Below are positions 35,997 through 45,012 of a DNA stretch of 64,000 nt, in pieces. How positions within the stretch are numbered: position 1 is the first letter of the stretch; every line of letters starts with the position of its first letter. A program made the translations under genes and the position numbers. The notes under the pieces are model-generated. The model was not told the DNA's origin. It saw nothing but the letters and a program-made list of their open reading frames with translations, and searched no databases. This stretch comes from Natronohydrobacter thiooxidans. GTDB lineage: Bacteria; Pseudomonadota; Alphaproteobacteria; Rhodobacterales; Rhodobacteraceae. The DNA lies in contig NZ_MJAP01000010.1 of NCBI RefSeq assembly GCF_001884735.1, positions 62,001 through 126,000 on the forward strand, in the 5' to 3' direction.

Positions 35997-36824
35997 ATGA
36001 TTCTGATAGTGGATGCGCTGAACAAGCACCAATATACGGACATTCTGGACCAGATGTTCCGCCTGCGCGCGCGTGTCTTCGGGGCACGTCTGGGCTGGAA
36101 GGTCGAAGTCACGGACGGACAGGAGCGGGATCGGTTCGATGATCTCGATCCGGTCTATTTCATCGGCCTGGATGAGGAAGACAGGGTAATTTCCTGCGTC
36201 AGAGGTCTTCAGACCACGGGCCCGCACATGCTCGCAGATGTGTTCTGCGACATTCTTGGCGGAGAGCCGCCGCTGCGTTCGCCCAACGTCTGGGAGGCTA
36301 CGCGCTTTTGTGTCGATACCGAGCGTCTTGCGCAGAAAGGCGAGATCAACGGCGCCTCGAAGGCGACCTGCGAGATGATGATCGCGTCGATTGAATATCT
36401 GCGCGATGCCGGGATCACCGACGCGATTGCGGTTATCGATCCGGTTTTCGACCGCGTGATGCGGCGTGTGGGCAACGGCGCCTATGATTATCTGGGCAAG
36501 ACTGTCCAGATGGGCAAGGTGCGCGCGATGGCCGGGCTGCTGGACTGCACTGACGAGCGTGTCGCACGTCTGCGCGAGTTTGCCGGTATCGATTATGATG
36601 TCGTGGTCGATGAAGCGGCGCTTCTGGAGCGTCTTGCTGCCAAAGCCGCGAAGCCGGCTGTGCTGACCGATGCGCTGGCGCAGTATTTCATCGAGCAACT
36701 CGATGCTGCGCAGGATGCCGATGAGCTGGAAGCCACTCTGGCGCTGGCCGATACGGTTCTGGGCAAGGCGAAGCCCGCACAGCCTGCACCGGTGTCCGAT
36801 AGTGTCAGCCTGTCGGGATACTGA
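35997..36824 (+). CDS. luxI: acyl-homoserine-lactone synthase
   Basis: The 275-residue LuxI-family enzyme keeps the catalytic core: FRLRARVFGARLGWKV (Arg, Phe, Trp), DRFDDLDPVYFI (the Asp pair), CVRGLQTTG and WEATRFCVD (Glu and Arg). It makes N-acyl-homoserine lactone from S-adenosylmethionine and an acyl-ACP. Canonical LuxI proteins have about 200-220 residues; this one has an extra C-terminal segment of roughly 60 residues, helical then Pro/Ser-rich, ending SLSGY. Acyl chain length cannot be predicted. Confidence 0.93.
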   Translation: MILIVDALNKHQYTDILDQMFRLRARVFGARLGWKVEVTDGQERDRFDDLDPVYFIGLDEEDRVISCVRGLQTTGPHMLADVFCDILGGEPPLRSPNVWEATRFCVDTERLAQKGEINGASKATCEMMIASIEYLRDAGITDAIAVIDPVFDRVMRRVGNGAYDYLGKTVQMGKVRAMAGLLDCTDERVARLREFAGIDYDVVVDEAALLERLAAKAAKPAVLTDALAQYFIEQLDAAQDADELEATLALADTVLGKAKPAQPAPVSDSVSLSGY

Positions 36825-36834
36825 CCGGTCAGGC

Positions 36835-36878
36835 CGGTAGCCGCGTGATTGGAAGTGCCGCAAGACGCGCGGCTACCG
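36835..36878. terminator. probable bidirectional terminator between luxI and the BLUF gene
   Basis: An 11-bp perfect inverted repeat (CGGTAGCCGCG and its complement) with a 22-nt loop lies between two convergent genes. There is no T-run, so it may be a Rho-assisted or structural stop. Confidence 0.5.
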
Positions 36879-36901
36879 CTGCTGCGGCTGCGGAATGCAG
36901 C

Positions 36902-37324
36902 TCAGTTCCCGGCGCAGGCGGTCGCAAACGCATCGAGCTGGCGCAAGAGCCGGGTCGCATCTCCCGCTTCCGCTTCCCGCAAGGCGTCGGGCAGGGCGCT
37001 CAGATGTGGTGAGACACCGGCTGCGGTGCCGTCAATGATCTTCATAGACCAATGCTCGAATCGGCGTTGGGTGAGTGGGCGTTCGCGCAGGATCAGCATG
37101 CCGACATGGCGCCGGTCGCGACGCAGGATCGCGAGCAAGCGGTGCAGGGTCGGAAGGGGCCCCTCCAGAAGCTGCGCGAAGAAGGTGGAATCGACATAGA
37201 GGCAGCCGGAAATGCCATGCTGCGGATTGTTCCGCAGCGCTGCGCGCCCGATGTCGAGCAGATCCACGGAATGCGGCGCGATCAGGGATCGGCTGAGATA
37301 GATGCATTCGGAAAGCTGCGCCAT
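36902..37324 (-). CDS. BLUF-domain blue-light sensor
   Basis: A 140-residue, single-domain protein from ATG 37324. It has the flavin pocket of BLUF proteins: the Tyr in CIYLSRS, Asn in ALRNNPQHGISG, Gln in FFAQLLEGP, then RRDRRH and RRFEHWSM. The Tyr-Gln pair drives the light-induced hydrogen-bond switch on FAD. There is no output domain; about 35 C-terminal residues form helices. Such short BLUF proteins act through partner proteins. It is convergent with luxI; a regulatory link is speculative. Confidence 0.92.
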   Translation of the reverse strand: MAQLSECIYLSRSLIAPHSVDLLDIGRAALRNNPQHGISGCLYVDSTFFAQLLEGPLPTLHRLLAILRRDRRHVGMLILRERPLTQRRFEHWSMKIIDGTAAGVSPHLSALPDALREAEAGDATRLLRQLDAFATACAGN

Positions 37325-37505
37325 TCCCAACTACCCTCATCACTGCCGGCGACGGTGCCGCCCGCGCCTATGCTCACGGAAAGCAGACATATAATGCGCA
37401 TGAATTCGTCGGCAACAGCAGTAGGACGTTTTGCCTATACGCCAGATGCCGCGATTGCGCTTCGATGCGCCGCCGGCGAGTCGGACAGAGCGCCGCGCTC
37501 TGCCA

Positions 37506-38189
37506 TCAGCCTGGGGTGATCTGGCCATCCTCCATGCGCACCACACGGTCCATGCGGCGCGCCAGATCAAGGTTATGCGTGGCGATCAGCGCGGAAAGTC
37601 CGGTATCGCGCACCAGCGCCATCAGCGTGCCAAAGACCTGATCCGACGTCGCAGGGTCCAGATTTCCCGTCGGTTCATCGGCCAGCAGCAGGCTTGGCGC
37701 ATTGGCCAGCGCGCGGCAGAAGGCCACGCGCTGTTGCTCGCCACCCGAAAGCGCCGCCGGTCGGTGATCGGCGCGTTTCTCGACGCCGACGCGGGCCAGA
37801 AGATCGCGCGCGCGGGCCTCGGCCTCGCGCGCGGGCACGCCATTGGCTAGCTGCGGCAGCACCACGTTTTCCTGCGCCGAGAATTCGGGCAGCAGATGGT
37901 GAAACTGGTAGATGAACCCCACCTGACTGCGCCGCGCGGCGGTGCGCGTACCGTCGCCCAGCCGCGTCATGTCGCGCCCGTCGATCAGCACCGCGCCGCT
38001 ATCGGGCGTGTCCAGCAGCCCCGCAATATGCAGCAATGTCGATTTGCCCGCCCCTGACGGGGCCACCAGCGCCACGACCTCGCCATGGCTGATTTCCAGC
38101 GAGGCGCCGCGCAGAACCTGCACCTCGTTGGGCTTGCTCGCATTGTAGGTTTTCGAGATCGCCTGAAGCGAGAGTACATTCTCATTCAT
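37506..38189 (-). CDS. lolD: lipoprotein-releasing ABC transporter ATPase LolD
   Basis: The 227-residue ATPase has Walker [13 protein letters not shown], the signature [15 protein letters not shown] and Walker [32 protein letters not shown] is the LolD-characteristic region. With the membrane protein encoded just upstream (8-nt overlap), it extracts lipoproteins from the inner membrane for delivery to LolA. Confidence 0.95.
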   Translation of the reverse strand: MNENVLSLQAISKTYNASKPNEVQVLRGASLEISHGEVVALVAPSGAGKSTLLHIAGLLDTPDSGAVLIDGRDMTRLGDGTRTAARRSQVGFIYQFHHLLPEFSAQENVVLPQLANGVPAREAEARARDLLARVGVEKRADHRPAALSGGEQQRVAFCRALANAPSLLLADEPTGNLDPATSDQVFGTLMALVRDTGLSALIATHNLDLARRMDRVVRMEDGQITPG

Positions 38190-39468
38190 AGCGCAGCGCC
38201 TCGACCGGGTTCATGCGCGCGGCCCGACGCGCGGGGAAGATTGTCACGATAAATGAGAGCGACAGCGACAGCCCCACTGCCTTGAGCACATCGACCAGCC
38301 GTAACTGGGCGGGCAGGTCATAGATGCCCCGGATTGACGGATCCCAGACCCCGCCGCCCGAGATGTAATTCACGAAGCTGAACACCTGATCGATATAGAT
38401 CGCGAACAGGCAGCCCAGAATGACGCCCGCAATCGTGCCCAGCACGCCCACGCTCGCCCCGCAGATGAAAAACACCCGCAGGACCGACCCTTCCGACAGG
38501 CCCATGGTGCGCAGGATGCCGATATCGCGGCCCTTGTTCTTCACCAGCATGATCAGCCCCGAGATGATGTTCATCGCCGCGATCAGCACAAGGATCGAGA
38601 GGATCACGAACATCACATTATCCTCGACATCGAGCGCGCGCAGGAACGCGCCCGCGCTGTCACGCCAGGTCCAGAGCATCGCCCGCTCGCCACCTGCGCG
38701 CAAGAGATCGGTGCGCATCGCGTCGATCTGGTCGGGATTGGCGACCATGACTTCCATCTCATCGGCCACCCCGTCGCGGTTGAAGAAGATCTGCGCTTCC
38801 TCGAAGGGCATGTAAATCCGCGTGCGGTCGATATCATAGCGCCCGGCGGTGAAGATATAGACCACCTCATAGGCTGAAATGCGCGGGCTGGTGCCGAAAG
38901 CCGTGCGTGCCCCGTCCGGCGAGATCACGCGTATCGAATCCCCCAGCGACAGGTTCAATTCGCGCGCGACCCCCGATCCGATGGCGATCCCCTCATTGAA
39001 GCGCATGATATCGCCCAGAGCATGTTCGGGACTGGCCACGCGCGGCACGGTCAGCAAATCCGCGTGATGGATGCCGAACACCTCGACCCCGGTATTGCGC
39101 CCATGCGCCGAGGCCATGACCTGCCCCTTGATCAAGGGGGCCACGCGCGTCACCCCGCGCACTTGGGCCAGACGCTCTGCCATTTCCTCGAAATTGTCGA
39201 TCACGCGGCTGGTGCGTCCGGCCTCGTCGACATGCACCGAGGAATAGACCGTGACATGGGCATTGGCGCCCAGAATGGTATCGACGAATTCCGCCCGGAA
39301 GCCCGAGCGCACCGAAAGCGTCGCGATCAGCGCGAAGACCGCCAGCATGATCCCCAGAAAAGAGATCACCGTCATCGCGCTGACCCCGCCCTCGGCGCGC
39401 CTTGCGCGCAGGTAGCGCCATGCGATCATCCATTCAAAGGGCGCAAAAGGGGGTGTCCGGCCTGTCAT
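38182..39468 (-). CDS. lolC: lipoprotein-releasing system membrane protein LolC/LolE
   Basis: The 428-residue protein has one N-terminal membrane segment ([17 protein letters not shown]), a large periplasmic domain and three C-terminal membrane segments of the FtsX/MacB type ([41 protein letters not shown]). ATPTs-type cytoplasmic loop [16 protein letters not shown] is present. Only one LolC/E gene is seen, as in alphaproteobacteria with a homodimeric LolF-type protein. Confidence 0.94.
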   Translation of the reverse strand: MTGRTPPFAPFEWMIAWRYLRARRAEGGVSAMTVISFLGIMLAVFALIATLSVRSGFRAEFVDTILGANAHVTVYSSVHVDEAGRTSRVIDNFEEMAERLAQVRGVTRVAPLIKGQVMASAHGRNTGVEVFGIHHADLLTVPRVASPEHALGDIMRFNEGIAIGSGVARELNLSLGDSIRVISPDGARTAFGTSPRISAYEVVYIFTAGRYDIDRTRIYMPFEEAQIFFNRDGVADEMEVMVANPDQIDAMRTDLLRAGGERAMLWTWRDSAGAFLRALDVEDNVMFVILSILVLIAAMNIISGLIMLVKNKGRDIGILRTMGLSEGSVLRVFFICGASVGVLGTIAGVILGCLFAIYIDQVFSFVNYISGGGVWDPSIRGIYDLPAQLRLVDVLKAVGLSLSLSFIVTIFPARRAARMNPVEALRYE

Positions 39469-39619
39469 GCAGCAGTCCTGCCTTTGTGTTTGGACGCAAA
39501 CTCATCGGATTGGCCTGCGAGGTCAAGCGCAAAGCGGCGCGCGTGCGGATGCGAGAGCACACAATCCGGAGATAGTCGGCAGAGAGGTACGGGTTTCCTG
39601 CGCGGGCAGGGCAGGGGGC

Positions 39620-40177
39620 TTACCAGCGCCTTGTGGGCCCGGTGTCGATATGCACGAAGGTGCGGTAGCGCCCCAGCCCGCCGCGGCCAAGCGCTGCCGC
39701 ATGGCGATGCAACTCGCCCGCGCGCAGCCGGGGATGGGCCAGATCCAGCGCCTGTCCATGATGGTGGCGCGAATTCGCAGCCCCACGCCGCACCCCCCGC
39801 GCGGAGGAGCGGAAGCCATGCGTCAGGATCAGCGGCTCCTGCGCCCCGATCAGATGTTGCAACTCATGGGCCATATCCATCAGATGCGGATCCATTGCGC
39901 CCATCTCGCCGGTGCGCATGTCGCGGGCGAAGGCTGCGAAACGGTCGAGCGGCTCCTGCAGATAGGTCTCGCCGTTGAAATACACTTCCTCGAACACCTC
40001 TCCGGTGCGCTGATGCACCATGAACAGGCTGCGCTGGGCACGGGTCTCGGGTTCGGCGGTGCGGCGCAGGAAGGGCAGCGCCTGTGCGGGCGCGGCGCCG
40101 AGCGCGGTCAGCGTGGCGGCGGCCCCGGTCAGAAAGCGACGGCGGTTCAGAAAAGCGGGCGTATCGAGGGCGGGCAT
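39620..40177 (-). CDS. DUF882 / YcbK-like M15 peptidoglycan endopeptidase, Tat-exported
   Basis: The 185-residue precursor has a twin-arginine signal (LNRRRFLTGAAATL) ending PAQA. The mature domain has the M15 zinc site HGFRSSARGV...HHHGQALDLAH and a final VHIDTGPTRRW. It is expected to cut peptide crosslinks in the periplasm. It is downstream of hypF on the same strand, with 110 nt between them; a link to the hydrogenase genes is not indicated. Confidence 0.9.
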   Translation of the reverse strand: MPALDTPAFLNRRRFLTGAAATLTALGAAPAQALPFLRRTAEPETRAQRSLFMVHQRTGEVFEEVYFNGETYLQEPLDRFAAFARDMRTGEMGAMDPHLMDMAHELQHLIGAQEPLILTHGFRSSARGVRRGAANSRHHHGQALDLAHPRLRAGELHRHAAALGRGGLGRYRTFVHIDTGPTRRW

Positions 40178-40287
40178 TCAGGTCTCCGGCGGTAGTGATG
40201 ACGCCGGGCGCTCTACCGGGGCGGGACGGATTCTCCCACCCTGCCGGGGCTCACCTTTCCGTGTCGGCGGAAACGCACTCATGCGCC

Positions 40288-42525
40288 TCAGGCGGGCGTG
40301 GCCAGCGCTACCAGAGCCTGACCAAAGGCCAGAGAGCCGTCATTGGCGGGCAGGCTCTGATGCGCCATCACCCGATGCCCCGCCAGCGCCCGCAAAGTGC
40401 AATCCAGCAGCAGCGCGTTCTGAAAACACCCGCCCGCGAGCACCACCGCCTCTGCCGCGCCCTGCGCGATCAGATCCCGCGCGCGGGCCGCGAGGCTTTC
40501 GGCCAGTGTCACATGGAAGCGCGCGGCGATCTCCGCCACGGAACGACCCGCCGCCAGATCGGCGCAAATGCCCTGAAAAAGCGGCGCGGTCGCGATCTGC
40601 GCCCCGTCCCCGATCGGATAGGGGGGCGCGCGCCCCGCGCGGCATGCTTGCGCTTCAAGCGCCATCGCGGCTTCCGCCTCATGGCTGATCCGCGCCGGGC
40701 AGAGGCCGAGGACCGCCGCCACTGCATCGAACAGCCGCCCGGCGGAACTGGAGCGCGGCGCATTGATCCCCGCCGCCACGGCCTGCCGCACCAGCGCGCG
40801 CGGGGCCTCCGCGAAAAGCCGGTCCGCAACAGCGCCCAGCCCCGCCGCGTCCAGCCGCATCAGCGCATTGCGCCAGGGCTCGCGCTGGGCCAGATCGCCG
40901 CCGGGCAGGGGGGCGGGTTCCAGCCAGGCGATCCGCTCGAAACCCGCGTAATCGGCCAGGAGCAGCTCGCCGCCCCAGATCGTGCCATCCGGCCCCAGCC
41001 CCAGCCCGTCCAGTATGATCGCCGCGACCCGGCCCCCGTCGCGCGGCCAGAGATGTTCGCCCAGACAGGCGGCCAGATGTGCATGATGGTGATAAACCGC
41101 GCGCAGCGGCAGGCCCAAGGCGCGCCCGGCCTGCGTGGCGCGAAACCCTTCATGCGCATCCACCACAACAAGGGCCGGGGCATGGTCGAAAAGCGCAGTG
41201 TAATCTGTGAGCGCCTTTTCATATTCCTCCCATGTCAGCGGATCCTCCAGATCGCCCAGATGATGCGACAGAAGCGCCTCGCCCTCGCGCGTCAGGCAGA
41301 AGGCGGCTTTCATCTGCCCGCCCATGGCCAGCACCTGCGGCGCATCCTCAAAGCCCGGCGGCATGGGGTGCGTGCTGGGCGCCCGCCCGCGCGCATGGCG
41401 CAGCACCATCGGGCCATGGGGTGTGATCCGCTCGACGGAATCATCCAGCCTGCGGGCGATATCGCGGTCATGCATGAGAAACCCGTCGGCGAAAGCGGCC
41501 AGTTTCAATCGGGCCTCGTCATTGCCGATAACCTGCGGCTCGCCCGAGAGATTGCCCGAGGTCATCACCAGGGGCGCGTCGAAGCCGTCGATCAGAAGAT
41601 GATGCAGCGGGGTATAGGGCAGCATCCAGCCCAGAGTATTCTGGCCCGGCGCGATGGCGGGGGCGAGCGTATCGCTGTGACGCGCCAGCAGCAGGATCGG
41701 GGCCGCCGCATTCTGCAACCGCGCGGCTTCCGCGTCGGAGAGCGCGCAGCTTGCGCGGATCATCTCCAGCCTGCCCATCAGTGCGAAAGGCTTGCTCGGG
41801 CGGCGCTTGCGCGCGCGCAAGAGTGCGACCGCCGTTTCCGAGCGCGCATCGCAGGCCAGATGGAACCCGCCCAAGCCCTTGATGGCGAGGATCTGCCCCT
41901 TGGCCAGCGCCGCCACCGCCAGCGAGAGCGCGTCGCCCGCGATTTCAACGCCGCCCTGTTCGAACCACAGGCGCGGGCCACAGGCGGGGCAGGCGATCGG
42001 CTGGGCATGGAAGCGGCGATCCGCCGGGTCGGCATATTCCGCGCCACATGCGGCGCAGAGCGTGAACCCTGCCATGGTGGTCTGCGCGCGATCATAGGGC
42101 AGATGTTTCAGGATCGAGAAACGTGGCCCGCAATGGGTGCAATTGGTGAAGGCATAGCCCGCGCGCCGCGCCGCCGGGTCGCGGATTTCGGCCAGACAGG
42201 CCGGGCAGGTCGCGGCATCGGGGGTGACGCGGGTGCGCACTGCGCCCCCGGCACTGGCGATGATCTCGAAGCCCTCGGGCAAGTCCTCTGGACCAAGCGG
42301 CGTGACCTCGATCGCATCGACCCGCGCCAAGGGCGGGGCCTCAAGGCGCAGGCCCTCGATAAACGCCTCCAGCGCGGCCCCTTCGGCTGCAATCAGCACG
42401 CCGCCCGCGTCATTCAGCACCCAACCGCGCAAGTCCAATCGACGCGCCAGCGCCCAGACGAAAGGCCGGAATCCCACGCCCTGCACCTGTCCCCTGACCC
42501 TGATCCGCAAAGCTTGGTCCATCAT
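40288..42525 (-). CDS. hypF: carbamoyltransferase HypF for [NiFe]-hydrogenase cyanide ligands
   Basis: The 745-residue protein starts at the ATG at 42525 (the adjacent ATG at 42522 is equivalent). An acylphosphatase domain with VRGQVQGVGFRPFVWALA (about 7-90) is followed by two CX2CX18CX2C zinc fingers, a YrdC-like domain, and a Kae1-like carbamoyl-transfer domain ending LAGGCFQNALLL. It uses carbamoyl phosphate and ATP to load HypE. It ends the leftward hupTUV-hypF series, 64 nt after hupV. Confidence 0.97.
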   Translation of the reverse strand: MMDQALRIRVRGQVQGVGFRPFVWALARRLDLRGWVLNDAGGVLIAAEGAALEAFIEGLRLEAPPLARVDAIEVTPLGPEDLPEGFEIIASAGGAVRTRVTPDAATCPACLAEIRDPAARRAGYAFTNCTHCGPRFSILKHLPYDRAQTTMAGFTLCAACGAEYADPADRRFHAQPIACPACGPRLWFEQGGVEIAGDALSLAVAALAKGQILAIKGLGGFHLACDARSETAVALLRARKRRPSKPFALMGRLEMIRASCALSDAEAARLQNAAAPILLLARHSDTLAPAIAPGQNTLGWMLPYTPLHHLLIDGFDAPLVMTSGNLSGEPQVIGNDEARLKLAAFADGFLMHDRDIARRLDDSVERITPHGPMVLRHARGRAPSTHPMPPGFEDAPQVLAMGGQMKAAFCLTREGEALLSHHLGDLEDPLTWEEYEKALTDYTALFDHAPALVVVDAHEGFRATQAGRALGLPLRAVYHHHAHLAACLGEHLWPRDGGRVAAIILDGLGLGPDGTIWGGELLLADYAGFERIAWLEPAPLPGGDLAQREPWRNALMRLDAAGLGAVADRLFAEAPRALVRQAVAAGINAPRSSSAGRLFDAVAAVLGLCPARISHEAEAAMALEAQACRAGRAPPYPIGDGAQIATAPLFQGICADLAAGRSVAEIAARFHVTLAESLAARARDLIAQGAAEAVVLAGGCFQNALLLDCTLRALAGHRVMAHQSLPANDGSLAFGQALVALATPA

Positions 42526-42538
42526 CCCATTTTCTTGC

Positions 42539-42581
42539 TGAAAATACTCCGGGGGGGTGCAGGGGGGGCAGCGCCCCCCCT
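42539..42581 (-). repeat. dispersed G/C-tract hairpin element, copy 1
   Basis: Between hupV and hypF a perfect stem A-G7-C pairs with G-C7-T around a 3-nt loop (42561-42581). On the minus strand it is followed by CCCCGGAGTATTTT. The same arrangement recurs at 63164-63216, and a GAGTATTTTTGGCAAGAAAA piece lies before hypE. It may terminate hupV transcripts. Confidence 0.55.
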
Positions 42582-42589
42582 GCCTTCTT

Positions 42590-44023
42590 TCAATGCACTG
42601 TGCAGACCATGCAGGGATCGAAACTGCGCACGATATGCTGCACGGCGAGCGGCGTGTCCTCACCTGTCCGCACCTTGGCCCCCACCAATGCCGCCTCCAG
42701 CGGTCCCGGCTGGCCGCCTTCGTCGCGCGGGCTGAAATTCCAGGTCGTTGGCGCGATGATCTGATAGGAGGCGATCCGCCCCCCCTCGATGCGTAGCCAA
42801 TGGCCCAGCGCGCCGCGCGCGGCTTCGACCAGCCCCACACCCGCGCCCTCGGCCGGGATATTGCCCTGCGCCATGAAGCGCGCCGCCGGGTCGATCTCCT
42901 GCGCCAGTCTTTCCATCAGGATTTGCGTGCGCGCGATTTCCAGCAGCCGCGCGCCCACACGCGCCAGCACCCCGCCGCCCTGTGCCGCCAGATCGCGGGC
43001 CAGCGGATGGCCGTCGATCACCTGCCGCGCCAGCGCCCCGCATTCTACCGGTAGCCCCGCCAGACGCGGCGCCTTGCACCAGCTATAGGCCTGGTCGCGC
43101 ATCTCATGGTCCGGCTCGGTCAGCCCTTCCGCCGGGTGCAGCGCCGTGCCCAGCATCCAGGCATGGCTCACATCCTCGGCAATCGCGTCCAGCGGCACCT
43201 CCCCAAGCGCGCCCTCCTGCCACAGCCCGCGCGCGAAGCCGAAACCGTGGTCCAGCGGATAGGCGCCAAAGCTCAGATAGCGCCCCGCGCCGCGCCCCAT
43301 GTCCGCCAGATCGAGGCTGACGGCAGCGCGCAGGAACAGCCCTGCATCACCCCTGTCCCAGCTTAGCAGCGCATCTTGCGAGGGCAGGGTCATGAACTCT
43401 TCCAGGCTCGCGCCGAAGAGGTCCGCCTCCAGAAAGCGCCGGAACCCGCGCAGGGTCGCGATGATGCGCATGCGTTCCGCGCCCGTGGGGGTGCGCGTCA
43501 CCCCGCCGGGCTGGATCGCCAGCACATGCGGCCATTTCCCCGCCATCAGCCCCAGAATATGGATGAGCTGAGCCCGCGCCTCGACCGCGCGCCGCGCGCC
43601 AGAGCCTTCCATCGCCGTGAAGCGCTGGATGACTGCATCGTGCCAGTCATGGCCTGCATAGGCGGGGCGGGTGAAATCTGGCATGAAGAACAGGTAGAAA
43701 TGCGTCAGGTGATCGCTGACATTCTCGACCGCGTGAATGAGCGCCGCCATCTGCGCGCCCTGCGGCGTGGGCGCAAGCCCCATCGCATCGCCCAGCGCGC
43801 GCGCCGCTGCGGCGGATTGGCTGATCGAGCAGATCCCGCAGATGCGCGGGGTGATCGTCAGCGCATCGCGCGGGTCGCGCCCGGTCAGCATGCGTTCAAA
43901 CCCGCGATAGAGCGGTGCATTGACCCGCGCTTTCGCCACCGACCCGTCGGTGATCTCCAGATGCACTTCCAGATCGCCCTCGACCCGGTTGAACGGGCCG
44001 ACCACCAGTTTGGCCGCGCTCAT
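42590..44023 (-). CDS. hupV: regulatory (H2-sensing) hydrogenase large subunit HupV
   Basis: The protein has 477 residues. It keeps both nickel Cys pairs, RICGICSISQ near the N-terminus and the C-terminal DPCMVCTVH, and ends exactly at that His. Energy-converting enzymes such as HupL have a cleavable C-terminal peptide beyond it; its absence is the mark of the HupUV/HoxBC sensor class. With HupU it binds H2 and signals to HupT. The ATG at 44023 overlaps the hupU stop. Confidence 0.95.
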   Translation of the reverse strand: MSAAKLVVGPFNRVEGDLEVHLEITDGSVAKARVNAPLYRGFERMLTGRDPRDALTITPRICGICSISQSAAAARALGDAMGLAPTPQGAQMAALIHAVENVSDHLTHFYLFFMPDFTRPAYAGHDWHDAVIQRFTAMEGSGARRAVEARAQLIHILGLMAGKWPHVLAIQPGGVTRTPTGAERMRIIATLRGFRRFLEADLFGASLEEFMTLPSQDALLSWDRGDAGLFLRAAVSLDLADMGRGAGRYLSFGAYPLDHGFGFARGLWQEGALGEVPLDAIAEDVSHAWMLGTALHPAEGLTEPDHEMRDQAYSWCKAPRLAGLPVECGALARQVIDGHPLARDLAAQGGGVLARVGARLLEIARTQILMERLAQEIDPAARFMAQGNIPAEGAGVGLVEAARGALGHWLRIEGGRIASYQIIAPTTWNFSPRDEGGQPGPLEAALVGAKVRTGEDTPLAVQHIVRSFDPCMVCTVH

Positions 44024-45012
44024 GGGCGCGGCTTTCGCAGAGTGGGCGGCACATCCACCCGGTCCGAGACCGCATTGCGCGCGATCCGCTCGGGCGTTGC
44101 GGCTTTCGAGAGCGAGGCCAGCGCCATGAACCAGGCTTTCGGCATATCCGTGGGCAGGCCCACCGGGATGCCCGCGAGTTTCGGCGTCTGGGTGAAAGCA
44201 TGGCGCGGGTTCTCGAATTCGGGCGCGGTGCAGTTGATGCAAGGGTATCCCCCCGAGGTGCAGGATCCCGACCCGTTCCAGGGCCGGATATTGCAATCGC
44301 CCACTGCCTGCGTGCCGATACAGCCCAGATGCTCCATCATGCAGCCCATATCCGACAGACTGCGCGCACTGGCCTTGTATTCGTAAAATTCGTTTTTCGG
44401 GCAGCCATGATGCACCAGATGATCGGCAAAGAAGCGCGGGCGGGCATAGCCATCCAGATCCGGCGCGCGCATAGCGCCTGCGGCCAGCAGCATCAGCGTC
44501 TCCAGCACCCAGCCCGGATGCGTGGGGCAGCCTGCGACATTGATCACCGGCAGCCCGGTCGGATCGCGGAAACCCGGCGGCAGCAAGCCGCCAAGATGGC
44601 TGCCCTCATATTGCAGGCCCACTGCATCGGAGGGGTTGTCACCTGCCGATGTCACCCCACCAAAGGCTGCGCAGCTTCCCACCGCGATGACATGGCGCGC
44701 GCGGGGGGCCAGATCCTGCACCCAGTCCATCATCGACCGGCCCGTGCCGGTCAGCATCTGGAACCGTCCGCTATTCTTCGGCCCGCGCGCGATCGCCCCC
44801 TCGATGCACAAAAGATCAAGCGCGATCTCGCCCGCCGCGATCCGGTCCAGCAGCCTGCGCACTTCCGCGCCGCTGTCCAGACTCAGCGCCGGATGCCACA
44901 GCACCCGGATGCCCGCGCCCGTCAGCGTGTCGAATACATTGGGGTTTTCAGCGCAGAGCAGCGACATGGTGCAGCCGCCACAGCCCGAAGCCTGAAGCCA
45001 GAGCAGGTTCAT
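44020..45012 (-). CDS. hupU: regulatory hydrogenase small subunit HupU
   Basis: The 330-residue protein starts MNLLWLQASGCGGCTMSLLC without a Tat signal peptide, so it stays in the cytoplasm as sensors do. It has Cys ligands for three Fe-S clusters (SGCGGC, GSCAAFGG, HHGCPKN, GCIGTQ, CTSGGYPCINC). It pairs with HupV. The start overlaps the hupT stop. Confidence 0.95.
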   Translation of the reverse strand: MNLLWLQASGCGGCTMSLLCAENPNVFDTLTGAGIRVLWHPALSLDSGAEVRRLLDRIAAGEIALDLLCIEGAIARGPKNSGRFQMLTGTGRSMMDWVQDLAPRARHVIAVGSCAAFGGVTSAGDNPSDAVGLQYEGSHLGGLLPPGFRDPTGLPVINVAGCPTHPGWVLETLMLLAAGAMRAPDLDGYARPRFFADHLVHHGCPKNEFYEYKASARSLSDMGCMMEHLGCIGTQAVGDCNIRPWNGSGSCTSGGYPCINCTAPEFENPRHAFTQTPKLAGIPVGLPTDMPKAWFMALASLSKAATPERIARNAVSDRVDVPPTLRKPRP

